Positions 35,491 through 44,423 of a stretch of DNA of 64,000 bases are shown piece by piece. Numbering within the stretch: position 1 is the stretch's first letter; every line of letters starts with the position of its first letter. The translations under genes and the position numbers were made by a program. The notes under the pieces are model-generated. The model was not told where the DNA came from and did not search any database. It saw only the letters and a list, made by a program, of their open reading frames with translations. Origin of the DNA: DASQUK01 sp963756425 (lineage in GTDB: Bacteria; Actinomycetota; Acidimicrobiia; Acidimicrobiales; VFJN01); the NCBI GenBank assembly GCA_963756425.1, contig CAVWNW010000003.1, positions 186,001-250,000 on the forward strand. Reading direction: 5' to 3'.

Positions 35491-36087
35491 TCACGCCCGG
35501 GTGTGGATGCGCTGGCCCTGAGGCCCGAGGATCATGATGAGCTCGACCGGCTTGTCGACTACGCCGAACCAGTGGGGCGTCCAGGTGCTGAACTCGACAG
35601 CCTCACCCGGTTCGATCGCGAGGTCGTCGTCGCCGAGCAGGAGCCGTAGGCGCCCGTCGAGCACGTACATCCACTCGTGGCCCTCGTGCACCGGCAGCTC
35701 GGTGGGCGGCGTGCGTCGCTGCCGGGCGATGCGGGCCTTGTAGGCGAGCAGCCCGCCGCCGGCGCTCCGGTTCGTGAGCGGCCAATAGGTGATGCCGTGG
35801 GCCCTGATCGGTTCGCTGCGGACTCGGGGATCGGGCCGCGGCGCCGAGCCGAGCAGGTCGTCGGTGGTGACGTCGAGGGCAGCGGCGAGCCGCGGGATGT
35901 GGTCGAGCGCCAGGCGACGCTTGCCGGCCTCGAGGCGGCTGAGGGTGGAGACGTCGATGTGCGCCCGCTCGGCGACCTGCTGGAGGGTCAGCTCGCGCTC
36001 GGCGCGCAGCTCGCGCAGCCGTCGGCGGACCCGGGAGTCGATCGCATCGTCTGCGTCATTTGCCTGTATGGCAAGCGATATTGGCAT
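35491..36087 (-). CDS. XRE-family regulator with C-terminal cupin
   Basis: A 198-aa regulator. An N-terminal helix-turn-helix (about 18-72; LTLQQVAERAHIDVSTLSRLEAGKRR in two parts) is followed by a single cupin barrel (about 110-195; HEGHEWMYVLDGRLRLLLGD, EPGEAVEFSTWTPHWF). Such proteins sense a small ligand through the cupin. It is divergent from the thioredoxin-reductase-like gene with only 28 bp between starts, an AT-richer patch holding TATGGCA/TATTGGCA repeats, so it probably controls both genes. Confidence 0.88.
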   Translation of the reverse strand: MPISLAIQANDADDAIDSRVRRRLRELRAERELTLQQVAERAHIDVSTLSRLEAGKRRLALDHIPRLAAALDVTTDDLLGSAPRPDPRVRSEPIRAHGITYWPLTNRSAGGGLLAYKARIARQRRTPPTELPVHEGHEWMYVLDGRLRLLLGDDDLAIEPGEAVEFSTWTPHWFGVVDKPVELIMILGPQGQRIHTRA

Positions 36088-36115
36088 TTTCGGCGGCGAT
36101 CCACACGATTACGGC

Positions 36116-37084
36116 ATGGAGACCGGCACCGATTCAATGTGGGACTGCATCGTCGTGGGCGGCGGCGCCGCTGGCCTGAGCGCCGCGCTGGTGCTCGGGC
36201 GGGCCCGCCGACGAACGCTCGTGGTCGACGCCGGAAGCCAGAGCAACCGCGTGGCCGAGGGAATGGGAGGGCTGCTGGGCCACGACGGTGTCCCGCCCGC
36301 CGCTCTGTACGCCACGGGGCGGCAGGAGCTGGCTGCCTACCGGAGCGTCGAGGTCCGCACCGGCCAGGTTCGGCGCGGCGAGCGACGCGATGACGGTCTC
36401 TTCGTCCTCGAGCTGGACGACGGCAGCCAGCAGGCGTCCCTTCGCGTGGTTCTGGCTGCCGGCATGGACTACGACTACCGGCGCCGGGACCTGCCGGGCA
36501 TGGCCGAGCGGTGGGGCCGCTCGGTCTTCCACTGCCCGTTCTGCCATGGCTGGGAGGTGCGTGACCGGGCGCTCGGGGTACTCGACCGGGGCCCGTCCGG
36601 CGTGCGGCGGGCGCTCCTGCTGCGGATGTGGAGCGACGACGTGACGCTGCTCGCGGACGGCCCCGCCGAGCTCGGTACCGACGAGCGCGAGCGGCTGCGC
36701 GCCGCGGGGGTGACGGTGGACGAGCGGCCCGTCGTCGGGCTGCGGGGCCCGGGCGACACGCTGACCGCCGTCGTGTTCGCCGACGGCGACGAGCGCCCGT
36801 GTGGTGGCCTGCTCGTCTCCCTCACGATGCGCCAGCGGTCGCGGCTCGCCGACCAGTTGGGCGCACTCGCCGCCCCGCAGGGACCGGTCGCCGCCGACGC
36901 CGTCGAGGTCGATCCCCTAGGGCAGACGAGCGTGCCCGGGCTGTTCGCCGCTGGCGACCTCACCGGCCGAATGCCGTCGGTTGCCAACGCGATCGCCTCG
37001 GGCTCGGCGGCGGCCGCGGGGGTGGTGCACAGCCTGGCCGACGAGTTGCTGCACGCTCCACAGCCGGCCCCCATCGGCGCGTGA
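36116..37084 (+). CDS. Thioredoxin-reductase-like FAD oxidoreductase
   Basis: A 322-aa two-dinucleotide-fold flavoprotein. The FAD motif VVGGGAAGLSAALVLGRA is near residue 12, a CPFC motif (HCPFCHGWE, about 141) takes the redox disulfide position of TrxB, and LFAAGDLTG marks the second FAD contact. The NADPH-binding glycine motif is degenerate (LGVLDRGPSGVRRAL), so electron donor use is unclear; ferredoxin-type or donor-less relatives exist. ATG 36116 lies 28 nt from the divergent XRE-cupin start. A longer upstream frame is antisense to that gene. Confidence 0.85.
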   Translation: METGTDSMWDCIVVGGGAAGLSAALVLGRARRRTLVVDAGSQSNRVAEGMGGLLGHDGVPPAALYATGRQELAAYRSVEVRTGQVRRGERRDDGLFVLELDDGSQQASLRVVLAAGMDYDYRRRDLPGMAERWGRSVFHCPFCHGWEVRDRALGVLDRGPSGVRRALLLRMWSDDVTLLADGPAELGTDERERLRAAGVTVDERPVVGLRGPGDTLTAVVFADGDERPCGGLLVSLTMRQRSRLADQLGALAAPQGPVAADAVEVDPLGQTSVPGLFAAGDLTGRMPSVANAIASGSAAAAGVVHSLADELLHAPQPAPIGA

Positions 37085-37292
37085 CCTGGCGATGTCTGGC
37101 ATGGGGTGCTCGTCGCTGAGACCACGTGGGGGATCGAGCGACCCGCAACGCTCATCACAGTCGACGGGCGACGGTCCACCGGTCTACGCGGTCGCGGGAG
37201 GTAGCTGATGGCTTGCGGCCGGAGACTTGGTGCGTACGCTCGCCTAGCCCCAGGGGCGGGGGTCGAACTCACAGCCCGCCCAGGAGTGACAC

Positions 37293-38411
37293 GTGTCGTT
37301 CCTGTGGCTGATCAGACACAACGTGTGGTCCAAGAAGGCCCGCTCGGTGCTGACGGCCATCGCCATCGCGATCGGGGTCATGGCTGTGGTCGCGCTGGGA
37401 ATCGTGACCCACAGCGTGCGGGCCACCGCCGCCGGAGTGCTCCAGGTCGGCAAGGCAGATTTCACCGTCGCCCAGCGCAACGTGTCCGACATCCTGGAGA
37501 GTGCCCTGACCGAACAGCAGCTGGCCCGGATCCGGGCCGTGCCGGGAGTCGCCAGCGCGGTGGGCGTGCTGTTGGACACCGAGCGTCTAGACGCTCAGCA
37601 CCCGTTGGTGGTCGAGATCGGCATCGCCCCGGAGGACCTGACGCCCTTCGGGGTCCGCATGGTCGCTGGACGCCCCTTCGGCGCCACCGCCGCTGGCGAG
37701 GTGTTGGTGGGTTCGCACCTCGCCCAGGACCTCGACGTCCAGCTCGGCCAGCGCATCAACCTCACTGGCGGTCCCAAAACGGTCGTCGGCATCTTCGCCA
37801 CCGGCAACGTGTTCGGCGACTCGGCCGTGATGTTCCCGCTCGTCCCGTTCCAGGCGTTCGAACGCCAGCCCGGCGGGTTGTCCCTTTTCTTCGTCAAGAC
37901 CGACCACGGCACACCCATCGCCACGGTGGAACGCCGCGTCGAGCACTCCAGCCCGGTACTCGCCGCCATCCGCAACCTCACAGAGTTCGGCCGAGCCGAC
38001 CGCAACTACCAGCTGATCACCGCGGTGGACCGGGCCGCCACCATCGTTGCGATCGCAATCGGTGCCATCATCGTGGCCAACACCATGCTGCTCTCGCTGG
38101 TTGAGCGCTACCGCGAGTTCGGCATCCTGCGAGCCGTCGGGTGGTCTCGGCGCCGCGTCGTCGCCCTCGTGCTCGGCGAGGCGTTGACCATCAGCCTCGG
38201 GGGCGCCGCCGTCGGCGTCGGGCTCGCCTACGTGCTGATCCGCATCCTGGCCCGGCTCCCCGACCTCGCCGGAATCCTCGAACCGACGTACACCGCCGGT
38301 GTCTTCGGACGCGCCTTGATCACCGCGGCCGCGGTCGCGTTCCTCGGCGCCCTCTACCCCGCCACCCGGGCCGCCCGGCTCGCACCCCTCGAGGCGTTGC
38401 GTCGTGAGTGA
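37293..38411 (+). CDS. ABC transporter permease, MacB/FtsX type
   Basis: A 372-aa permease with the MacB/LolC layout. One N-terminal membrane helix (about 16-40) is followed by a large extracytoplasmic domain (about 45-245) and three C-terminal helices within the FtsX domain, with LSLVERYREFGILRAVGWSRRR typical. GTG 37293 has AGGAG 6 nt upstream. It overlaps the ATPase gene by 8 nt. These transporters move lipoproteins, peptides or antibiotics by mechanotransmission; the cargo here is unknown. Confidence 0.9.
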   Translation: MSFLWLIRHNVWSKKARSVLTAIAIAIGVMAVVALGIVTHSVRATAAGVLQVGKADFTVAQRNVSDILESALTEQQLARIRAVPGVASAVGVLLDTERLDAQHPLVVEIGIAPEDLTPFGVRMVAGRPFGATAAGEVLVGSHLAQDLDVQLGQRINLTGGPKTVVGIFATGNVFGDSAVMFPLVPFQAFERQPGGLSLFFVKTDHGTPIATVERRVEHSSPVLAAIRNLTEFGRADRNYQLITAVDRAATIVAIAIGAIIVANTMLLSLVERYREFGILRAVGWSRRRVVALVLGEALTISLGGAAVGVGLAYVLIRILARLPDLAGILEPTYTAGVFGRALITAAAVAFLGALYPATRAARLAPLEALRRE

Positions 38412-39132
38412 CGGACCCGGTCCCGCCGTCGAAGCCATCGACGTCCACAAGGCGTTCGATCGCGGCCAGGTCCGAGCACTCGACGGGCTCAGCCTGACGG
38501 TCGCCGCCGGCGAGTACGTGGCCCTCAACGGGCCGTCGGGATGCGGCAAGTCGACCTTTCTGCACCTTCTCGCTGCCCTGGACCGGCCGGACTCGGGGAC
38601 GCTGCGCGTCCATGGCCAAGACCTCACCGCGCTGGACGACGCCAACCGCTACCGGCGCAAGCAGATCGGGCTCGTGTTCCAGCTCCACAACCTGCTGCCC
38701 CACCTCAGCGCCCTCGACAACGTCGAGATCGCGATGCTGGGCACCGGCCGGAGTCGCCACCAGCAACGTGACCGCGCCCTCGAGCTGCTCACGGCGGTCG
38801 GCCTCGATCGGCTCGCCCAACGGCGTCCCCCCGAGCTCTCCGGTGGGGAGCGCCAGCGGGTCGCCCTCGCCCGCGCCCTCGCCAACCACCCCCGCCTCCT
38901 GCTTGCCGACGAACCCACCGGCAGCCTCGACAGCGCCTCGGTTCAACTGGTCCTCGACCTTCTGGGCCAACTCCGGGACCGCGAGCAGGTGACGATCCTC
39001 GTCGTCACGCACGACCCTGTGGTCGCCGCAGCCGCCGACCGGACCATCCACCTGCGCGACGGCCGCACCGCCGGCAACGACGCCACCGGGCCCGTGCGGG
39101 AGCGAAGGTCGACGTCACGATCGGTCGCGTAG
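38404..39132 (+). CDS. ABC transporter ATP-binding protein, MacB/LolD type
   Basis: A 242-aa ATPase partner of the preceding permease. Walker A is GPSGCGKST (about 43-51), the Q-loop is in VFQLHNLLPHLSALDN, the signature LSGGERQRVALARAL (about 142) is followed by Walker B LLLADEPTG, and the H-loop is VVTHDP. GTG 38404 overlaps the permease stop, indicating translational coupling. Reading order is permease then ATPase, with no separate periplasmic adaptor. Confidence 0.93.
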   Translation: MSDGPGPAVEAIDVHKAFDRGQVRALDGLSLTVAAGEYVALNGPSGCGKSTFLHLLAALDRPDSGTLRVHGQDLTALDDANRYRRKQIGLVFQLHNLLPHLSALDNVEIAMLGTGRSRHQQRDRALELLTAVGLDRLAQRRPPELSGGERQRVALARALANHPRLLLADEPTGSLDSASVQLVLDLLGQLRDREQVTILVVTHDPVVAAAADRTIHLRDGRTAGNDATGPVRERRSTSRSVA

Positions 39133-39253
39133 GGCCGGTCCGCAGCGCGGGTGATGAACAACCGGTCACGCAAGGACATAGACGTGACAACTTCGGCCAA
39201 TGGGCCGCGGCGCCTAGGGCCCGCCGGAACCGTGATCCCTATGATCCGCGGCC

Positions 39254-39922
39254 ATGGGAGCCCCCGACCCGGTGCAGTTGCTCACGGCCCTCTCGACCGA
39301 GCACTTCACGCTCCAGGGCGCCAGGTCACAGACGATGAGCGAGACGTCGGCTCGGGCGTCGGTCTACATGTACTCGGTGTCCAGCGTGCTCGTGGCGTTG
39401 GGCTTCGTCAGCCAGGTCGCCGACGGCGTCGGCACGGTTTTCAACGTGTTCGCCCTCACCGTGCTGCCCACCATCTATTTCCTCGGGTGCGCGACGTACG
39501 TGCGGTTGGTGGAGTGCGGCGCTGAAGACCTGCGCTACGGCATAGCGATCAACCGCATCCGGGGGTACTACAAGGAGCTGGCTGGCGAGCGAGCCGACCT
39601 CTTCCTCCTCTCCGGGCACGACGACGCCGCCGGCGTGTTCCTGAACATGGGAATCGCGCCCAACCGTCGGAGCCCGGCCTTCGCGTTCTCGACCGCGATC
39701 GCCGTGGTCAACGGCGTGGTGGTCGGTGCCGTGGCGGCCCTGGCGCTCGGTGCCATCCCCGACGTACCGCTCTGGCTGGCAACCGTCGTCGGCGTGATCG
39801 TCGCCGTGGCGTCGATCGTGGGCTGGGTGCGGCGCGCCGGTCACATCCTCGGTGAGGCAGCCCGCCAGGTCACACCGCTTTCTCCCACACCGTCACGATC
39901 GCGGTCGCCGTCCTCGAAGTGA
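39254..39922 (+). CDS. Membrane protein of unknown function, about 4 TM
   Basis: A 222-aa protein I do not recognise. Two membrane helices (about 38-80: SSVLVALGFVSQVADG, FALTVLPTIYFLGCATYVR) and two more (about 142-190) flank a central soluble part with INRIRGYYKELAGE. The Arg/Ser/Pro-rich tail may lie in the cytoplasm. It stands alone between the ABC pair and a convergent nitroreductase. The 121-bp gap before it shows no motif I can support. Confidence 0.65.
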   Translation: MGAPDPVQLLTALSTEHFTLQGARSQTMSETSARASVYMYSVSSVLVALGFVSQVADGVGTVFNVFALTVLPTIYFLGCATYVRLVECGAEDLRYGIAINRIRGYYKELAGERADLFLLSGHDDAAGVFLNMGIAPNRRSPAFAFSTAIAVVNGVVVGAVAALALGAIPDVPLWLATVVGVIVAVASIVGWVRRAGHILGEAARQVTPLSPTPSRSRSPSSK

Positions 39923-39951
39923 ACCATGATCCCCTCGCCACATCGGCCCAG

Positions 39952-39972
39952 CGACCCCGCTCACAGGGGTCG
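39952..39972. terminator. Bidirectional terminator hairpin
   Basis: CGACCCC, loop GCTCACA, GGGGTCG: a perfect 7-bp stem between two convergent stops (39922 and 39989). No U-tract. Confidence 0.5.
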
Positions 39973-39988
39973 GCGCTGGCTTGGCATT

Positions 39989-40624
39989 TCAGTCGGGCCA
40001 GCGCTCCCAGGACAGGACGCTGTCCACCGGGCGACGGGGCGCCGGCCTGAACGTATCGCCCGTGTAGTAGGCGACCGGCAGGAGGCTGGCGATGCGGGCG
40101 TCGTCGGGTGCGCCGACAATCGCCGACAACGGCTCGTCGTCGACGACGGCCATGAGCGTGCTTCCCACGCGGCGCGAGCGCAGGGCCAGCTGGAAGCTCC
40201 AGATGGCGGGAAACACCGAGCCGTACAGGAGCCCCGGAGGCATCGGCTGGCCGCCGAGCCCGGGCAGTCCGGGGTCCAGGACGTACACCAGGACCAGCGC
40301 TGGCACCTCATGGAGGTGCTCGAGCAGGTACAGCGACGACTCGAGGCGGCGCCGCTCGGCCCCCGGCCCCAGCCGTGCCACCTCGGCCCCCAGGAAGTCG
40401 AGGTCGCCCTTCCGGCGGGCGTCCGCGATGGCCCTGCGCCGCTCGGGGTCGGTGACCACCACCCACCGCCAGTTCTGGGCGTCGGCGGCGCTCGGCGCCC
40501 GGGTGGCCAGCTCGACACAGCTCCGAATCAGCTCCCGAGGGACCGGCCGGGTGAGGTCCAGGCGCCTGCGCACGGCGCGAGTCGTGGACAGCAGCCGATC
40601 CACGGTTTCGAGGTCGAACTCCAT
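39989..40624 (-). CDS. Nitroreductase-family flavoprotein
   Basis: A 211-aa FMN-dependent nitroreductase-fold protein. TTRAVRRRLDLTRPVPRELI near the N-terminus is the flavin-binding start. RAPSAADAQNWRWVVV is the family block, and AIWSFQLALRSRRVGSTLM is the dimer-interface helix region. ATG 40624 is chosen since the preceding 57 codons of open frame are non-typical and basic. The substrate is unknown; possibilities include nitroaromatics, quinones or dehalogenation. Confidence 0.87.
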   Translation of the reverse strand: MEFDLETVDRLLSTTRAVRRRLDLTRPVPRELIRSCVELATRAPSAADAQNWRWVVVTDPERRRAIADARRKGDLDFLGAEVARLGPGAERRRLESSLYLLEHLHEVPALVLVYVLDPGLPGLGGQPMPPGLLYGSVFPAIWSFQLALRSRRVGSTLMAVVDDEPLSAIVGAPDDARIASLLPVAYYTGDTFRPAPRRPVDSVLSWERWPD

Positions 40625-40838
40625 GGCCGGCACCCTATGGGTGCTGCCCAAAGCGGCCCCAACAGGCGGCTCGGGATCTGAACGCCGACCTCGCCGCCCC
40701 AGCTGTGGGCGGCGGTCGCGGGCGAGCGCTCGAGCCTTGCTCGGGAGCCGGTGATGACGGACGACGGTCACGTCGGGTTGTGATTGTTGTCGCACCGATG
40801 CCGGTCGGACGGTTTTCGGGCGGTCCGGTCTAAGTCAC

Positions 40839-42274
40839 ATGGACTCCGCGACGACCCTCCCACAACAAGGCGTGGTCCTGGCGTTGGTTGCGCGCGAGTT
40901 CATGGTCGTGCTCGACATGGATCGTGAACGTGGCTCTGCCTCGATCCAGCGGGACCTCGATGTCGGCCAGAGCACCTGCAGTGGGTGGTGATCGCCTACG
41001 GCCTGTTGCTCGGAGGTTTCCTCTGCTTGGTGGCAGGATGGCCGACCTGCTGGGCAGACGACGGATGTTCCTCACCGGACTGACTGTCTTCTCGGCCGCT
41101 TCGCTGGTCGCCGGCATCGCCATCATCGGGCGTGCTCATCGCAGCTCGAGGGCTCCAGGGGTTCGGCGCCGCGTGGTGGCGCGGCGGCTCTGTCGATTCT
41201 TGCGTCAACTTCGCCGAGGGGGAGGAGCGGAACGAGCCTCGGGATCTTCGGCGCGTCGCTGGCACGTCGGCCTCGTCGGCGTGATCGCCAGCGGCCTGCT
41301 CACGACGGGCCGGCTGGCGCTGGGTCTTCTTCATCAACATCCCGGTCGGCATCGTCCTCATCAGCCTTGCGCAGCCTTCCTCGTCGCCGACCGGGTGGAG
41401 CGAGGGAAGAAAGAACTTCGACATCGCCGGTGCGACCACCGTGACCGGTGGACTGCTGCTGCTCGTCTACGGCCTGAACCGGGGCGCAGAGGATGGCTGG
41501 ACCGCGATCCGACGCTCCTACTGTTCGTGGCGGCCGCCCTGCTGCTGGCGTCGTTCGTGCGCATCGAGGCGCGGCGCGATGACCCACTCGTCCCCGTCGC
41601 TGCGCTGCGGCACCGCACGCTGGTCGCCGCCAACCTCTCGGCGTTCTTAGACGTTCAGCGGTTCTTCTCGTTCATCTTCCTGGCCACGCTGCTGATGCAA
41701 CAGGTCCTGGGGTACTCACCAACGAAGACCGGGGTCGCATGGCTGGCGACGTCGCTCACCGCCTTCGCCGGGTCAGCGGTCGCCGGCGCCCGGCTCGTTA
41801 CCGTCGTCGGCGTCCGGAAGCGACTCGTCACCGGGCTGTCTCTCCTGGCGATCGGCATGCTGTGGCTCACACGGGTGCCCGCCGACGCCAATTACGTCAC
41901 CGACCTACTCCCGGCGTTCCTGCTCGCCGGCGTGGCGATCGGACTATGCGCGCCCTCGGCCCAGATCGGGGCGCTCTCAGGCGTCGCCGAATCCACATCG
42001 GGGCTTGCATGCGGGTCTGGTAGAGACGATGGCGAGATCGGCGGAGCCGCCGGGGTCGCCGCAGTGTCGACCGTGCTGGTTCAGAGCCGGGCTGGACGGC
42101 TTCCGGGCGGCGTTCGTCGTGATCTGCATCGCGGCACCACTGGGAGCCATCACCGCTGGCGTCGCCTTCCCGCGACGGACCCGGACGGCGGCAGAGAACG
42201 TGCCCATGCCGGAGACCGCTGGAGACACTGCCCTCGTGCCCGTGCCGATCGCGGTCGACGAGGCGAACCGATGA
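40839..42274 (+). pseudogene. Decayed DHA2 MFS transporter
   Basis: Fragments of one 14-TM DHA2 transporter appear in order but in changing frames: REFMVVLDMD, IVNVALP, GGRMADLLGRRRMFLTGLTVF (motif A), GLLLLVYGLNRGAEDGW, then a long intact stretch with LATLLMQQVLGYSPTKTGVAW, and an end PIAVDEANR. At least six frame changes are needed, far more than in the single-hit genes elsewhere, so this is probably a real pseudogene. A complete relative lies at 11024-12703. Confidence 0.72.
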
Positions 42275-42402
42275 CGAGTAGCGCGTATGGTCGATCAGCC
42301 GGCAGCCCGGGGGGGCTACGGCGCGCCCCACAGGGTCAGCCTCCACCACCCAGCGTGAGGACGGTGTGCGCCGTCACCCGGCTGGGTATGGGGATGGGCC
42401 GT

Positions 42403-42744
42403 ATGCGGTACGACTGGGAGTCCTCGCAGGCGCCGCAGCTCCGAGTCGAGGCGAGCCACGAGGGTGCCGAGGCCATCATCACGGTTGAGGGCGAACTCGC
42501 CGACTCCACGGCCGAACGGTTCATCGCCTGCGTTCTGGAGGCGCTGGACACCAAGCCACGCGCCGTCACCATCGACGCCCACGGGGTCACGTTCACCGAC
42601 TCCTCCGGCCTGGCGGCCCTGCTCCACGCTCACGGCCTGGCCTTCGTCGACCACGTCGCATTCCGAATCCACGACCCCTCGCCCAGGCTGCGACGGCTCG
42701 TGGAGGTCTCAGGCACCGAGGACTTGCTCTCGCTCGACCAGTGA
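42403..42744 (+). CDS. STAS-domain protein (anti-sigma factor antagonist type)
   Basis: A 113-aa single-domain STAS protein, RsbV/SpoIIAA-like. AIITVEGELADSTAERFI (about 22-39) and the phosphorylation-site loop VTFTDSSGLAALLHAHG (about 64-80, with the conserved DSSG Ser) are present. Such proteins bind anti-sigma kinases in partner switching; no RsbW-like kinase or sigma factor is nearby. Start is uncertain: ATG 42388, 42394 and 42403 are in frame or close, and I use 42403. Confidence 0.8.
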   Translation: MRYDWESSQAPQLRVEASHEGAEAIITVEGELADSTAERFIACVLEALDTKPRAVTIDAHGVTFTDSSGLAALLHAHGLAFVDHVAFRIHDPSPRLRRLVEVSGTEDLLSLDQ

Positions 42745-42801
42745 CCACTGTTGGTCGCGCACGCCTGTTCCTTACCGGTGGTGGGGCCAGCCCGGTGCGA
42801 A

Positions 42802-42835
42802 CCGGCCCCCAAACGGGGGAAGGTCTGGGGGCCGG
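42802..42835 (+). terminator. Stem-loop after the STAS gene
   Basis: CCGGCCCCCA and TGGGGGCCGG form a perfect 10-bp stem round a 14-nt loop, 58 nt after the STAS stop. There is no T-run, so Rho-independent ending is only likely. Confidence 0.5.
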
Positions 42836-43151
42836 ACGGGTGGCCGAGCCGGACGCACGTTCAGCTCGACCGTCCAAAGGTTCTCATGTGCGGCTCCACG
42901 CCGGAAGCGAACGGCCCGGCAATCACCTGGGTGATACCGGCGGGTCCACTATCCGGTTCCGACGCGAGGACGGCCCTCCCGAGGGGAGGAAACCGCCGGG
43001 AGGACCGTCGCATCGCTCCCGTACCCGAACAACCTGCGAGCCAGACCTGGGACGCGACGGGGAGGACTTGTGGGCTGACGATTCCTGGCAAGCGTCGGCC
43101 GCGTCGGGCGTGGTCCACCCTCTCCAGATGCGAACGTGATGACTTGCGCGA
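42836..43151. other. Gap without a supportable gene
   Basis: The full gap between STAS and the DUF899 gene is 407 bp. Apart from the stem-loop above I see no coding frame with a normal start, ribosome-binding site or family likeness; short open frames here have no supporting context. Confidence 0.5.
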
Positions 43152-43847
43152 TCACGCGTCCTTGCCGTAGGCGTCGTGGTAGTTCCACCATCCGTACGGC
43201 GGCGTCTGCGGGTGGCCCTCCGGCGATTCCTCCCACTCCTCCTGGCGCCCGAGGGCGGTGATGTCGAGGTACGCCCAGGTGCCGCCCATCGCCTCATCGC
43301 CGCGACTGTTGATGAGGTAGGTACGGAAGACCTGTTCGCCGTCACGGATGAAGGCATTCGTGCCGTGCCACTCGTCCACGCCGAAGTCGGCGTCAAAGTC
43401 GTCGGTCATCGTGTACCAGGGGATCTCCTGCCAGCGCATTCGCTCCTTCAGGCCTTGGATCTCGGCCTGGGGGGCGCGCGAGACGAAGGCGAGGGTCGTG
43501 TCGCGAGCGTTCAGGTGGGCGGGGTGCGCAACTTGGTCCGCGAGGAAGGAGCAGCCCACGCAGGCCCGCTCCGGGTACGCGCCACCCGTCCGTGGGTACG
43601 TGGTGACGTCCGGCGCATAGAAGGCCCGGTAAACGACCAGCTGGCGCCGGCCCTCGAACAGGTCGAGCAGGCTCGCCGGGCCGTCCGGGCCCTCGAAGCG
43701 GTAGTCCTTCTCGACTGCCATCCACGGCATGCGCCGGCGCTCGGCGGCCAGGGCATCGCGGGCGCGGGTCAGGTCCTTCTCCTTGACCAGCATGTCCTCC
43801 CATGCGGTCTGCCACTCCTCGGGCGAAACGATGGCCGGTGCGTTCAC
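43152..43847 (-). CDS. DUF899-family thioredoxin-like protein
   Basis: A 231-aa DUF899 protein: EEWQTAWEDMLVKEKDLTRARD at the start in family style, DYRFEGPDGPASLLDLFEGR, then CVGCSF with a redox-type CxxC (about residues 95-98) and the ending QTPPYGWWNYHDAYG. The thioredoxin-like fold suggests a redox role, but no member that I know has a defined substrate. GTG 43847 follows GAGGAGG. No partner genes are adjacent. Confidence 0.88.
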   Translation of the reverse strand: MNAPAIVSPEEWQTAWEDMLVKEKDLTRARDALAAERRRMPWMAVEKDYRFEGPDGPASLLDLFEGRRQLVVYRAFYAPDVTTYPRTGGAYPERACVGCSFLADQVAHPAHLNARDTTLAFVSRAPQAEIQGLKERMRWQEIPWYTMTDDFDADFGVDEWHGTNAFIRDGEQVFRTYLINSRGDEAMGGTWAYLDITALGRQEEWEESPEGHPQTPPYGWWNYHDAYGKDA

Positions 43848-44003
43848 TCCGTCGTCCTCCTCGTTCAGGTAGTCGTCGGCTCTCGCCGCACCACGTGGTG
43901 CCAGTTGTGACGTACCGCCGTTCGCAGACTCATCGGTGCCTGTCAGGTAGCACTAGCGATCGACGTCGACGGCCGACTGATCGACCGGCCGAGGGCGTTG
44001 GTG

Positions 44004-44249
44004 TCACTGAGGAGGCTCGAGTTCGGCTCGAACCCCCAGGAGCCGCACGGGCCGGCCAGGCTCGAACATGTCAAGCAGGCCTAGTGCGGCTGCCGTGATC
44101 TCTTCTGCGTCCTTCGTGGGTGCGGGCAAGGTGACGCTGCGGGTCCGGGTGAAGAACGGTTCCGGGCGGCGCGCGACCTCGACCGCAGCAAGGAACTCAT
44201 CCAAGTCCACGTGGAGCACCCACCACGCCAAGTCCGGCCGTGCCGACAC
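44004..44249 (-). pseudogene. Internally deleted dinB (DNA polymerase IV) remnant
   Basis: Eighty-one codons join the extreme N-terminus of a Y-family polymerase (WVLHVDLDEFLAAVEVARRPE, with one catalytic Asp pair) to its C-terminal little-finger end (TRTRSVTLPAPTKDAEEI and PGRPVRLLGVRAEL). The seam is at about 44157-44165. Roughly 270-300 middle codons are missing with the frame kept. It cannot be a working polymerase. The 174-bp gap to the right shows nothing I can assign. Confidence 0.72.
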
Positions 44250-44423
44250 GAGGCCTAGTATGCGGCGGCCGCGGATCGCCGCCTACCGGCTTCGCGACCC
44301 GGACCGCAACCACCGCCCCCGGTACCTCACAGCGGTAGAACGCCCGACCGAGACGCCGGGGCCATCACCGGTGCGGCACAGGGCCAGACCACCTACCCGA
44401 GGATCCACCGGTCGGCCGAGGGG

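Noticed and set aside
37240..37290. GGGGTCGAACTCACAGCCCGCC as a tRNA 3' end
   Set aside because: The T-loop is not TTCRA-like, and no acceptor, D or anticodon arm can be built upstream.
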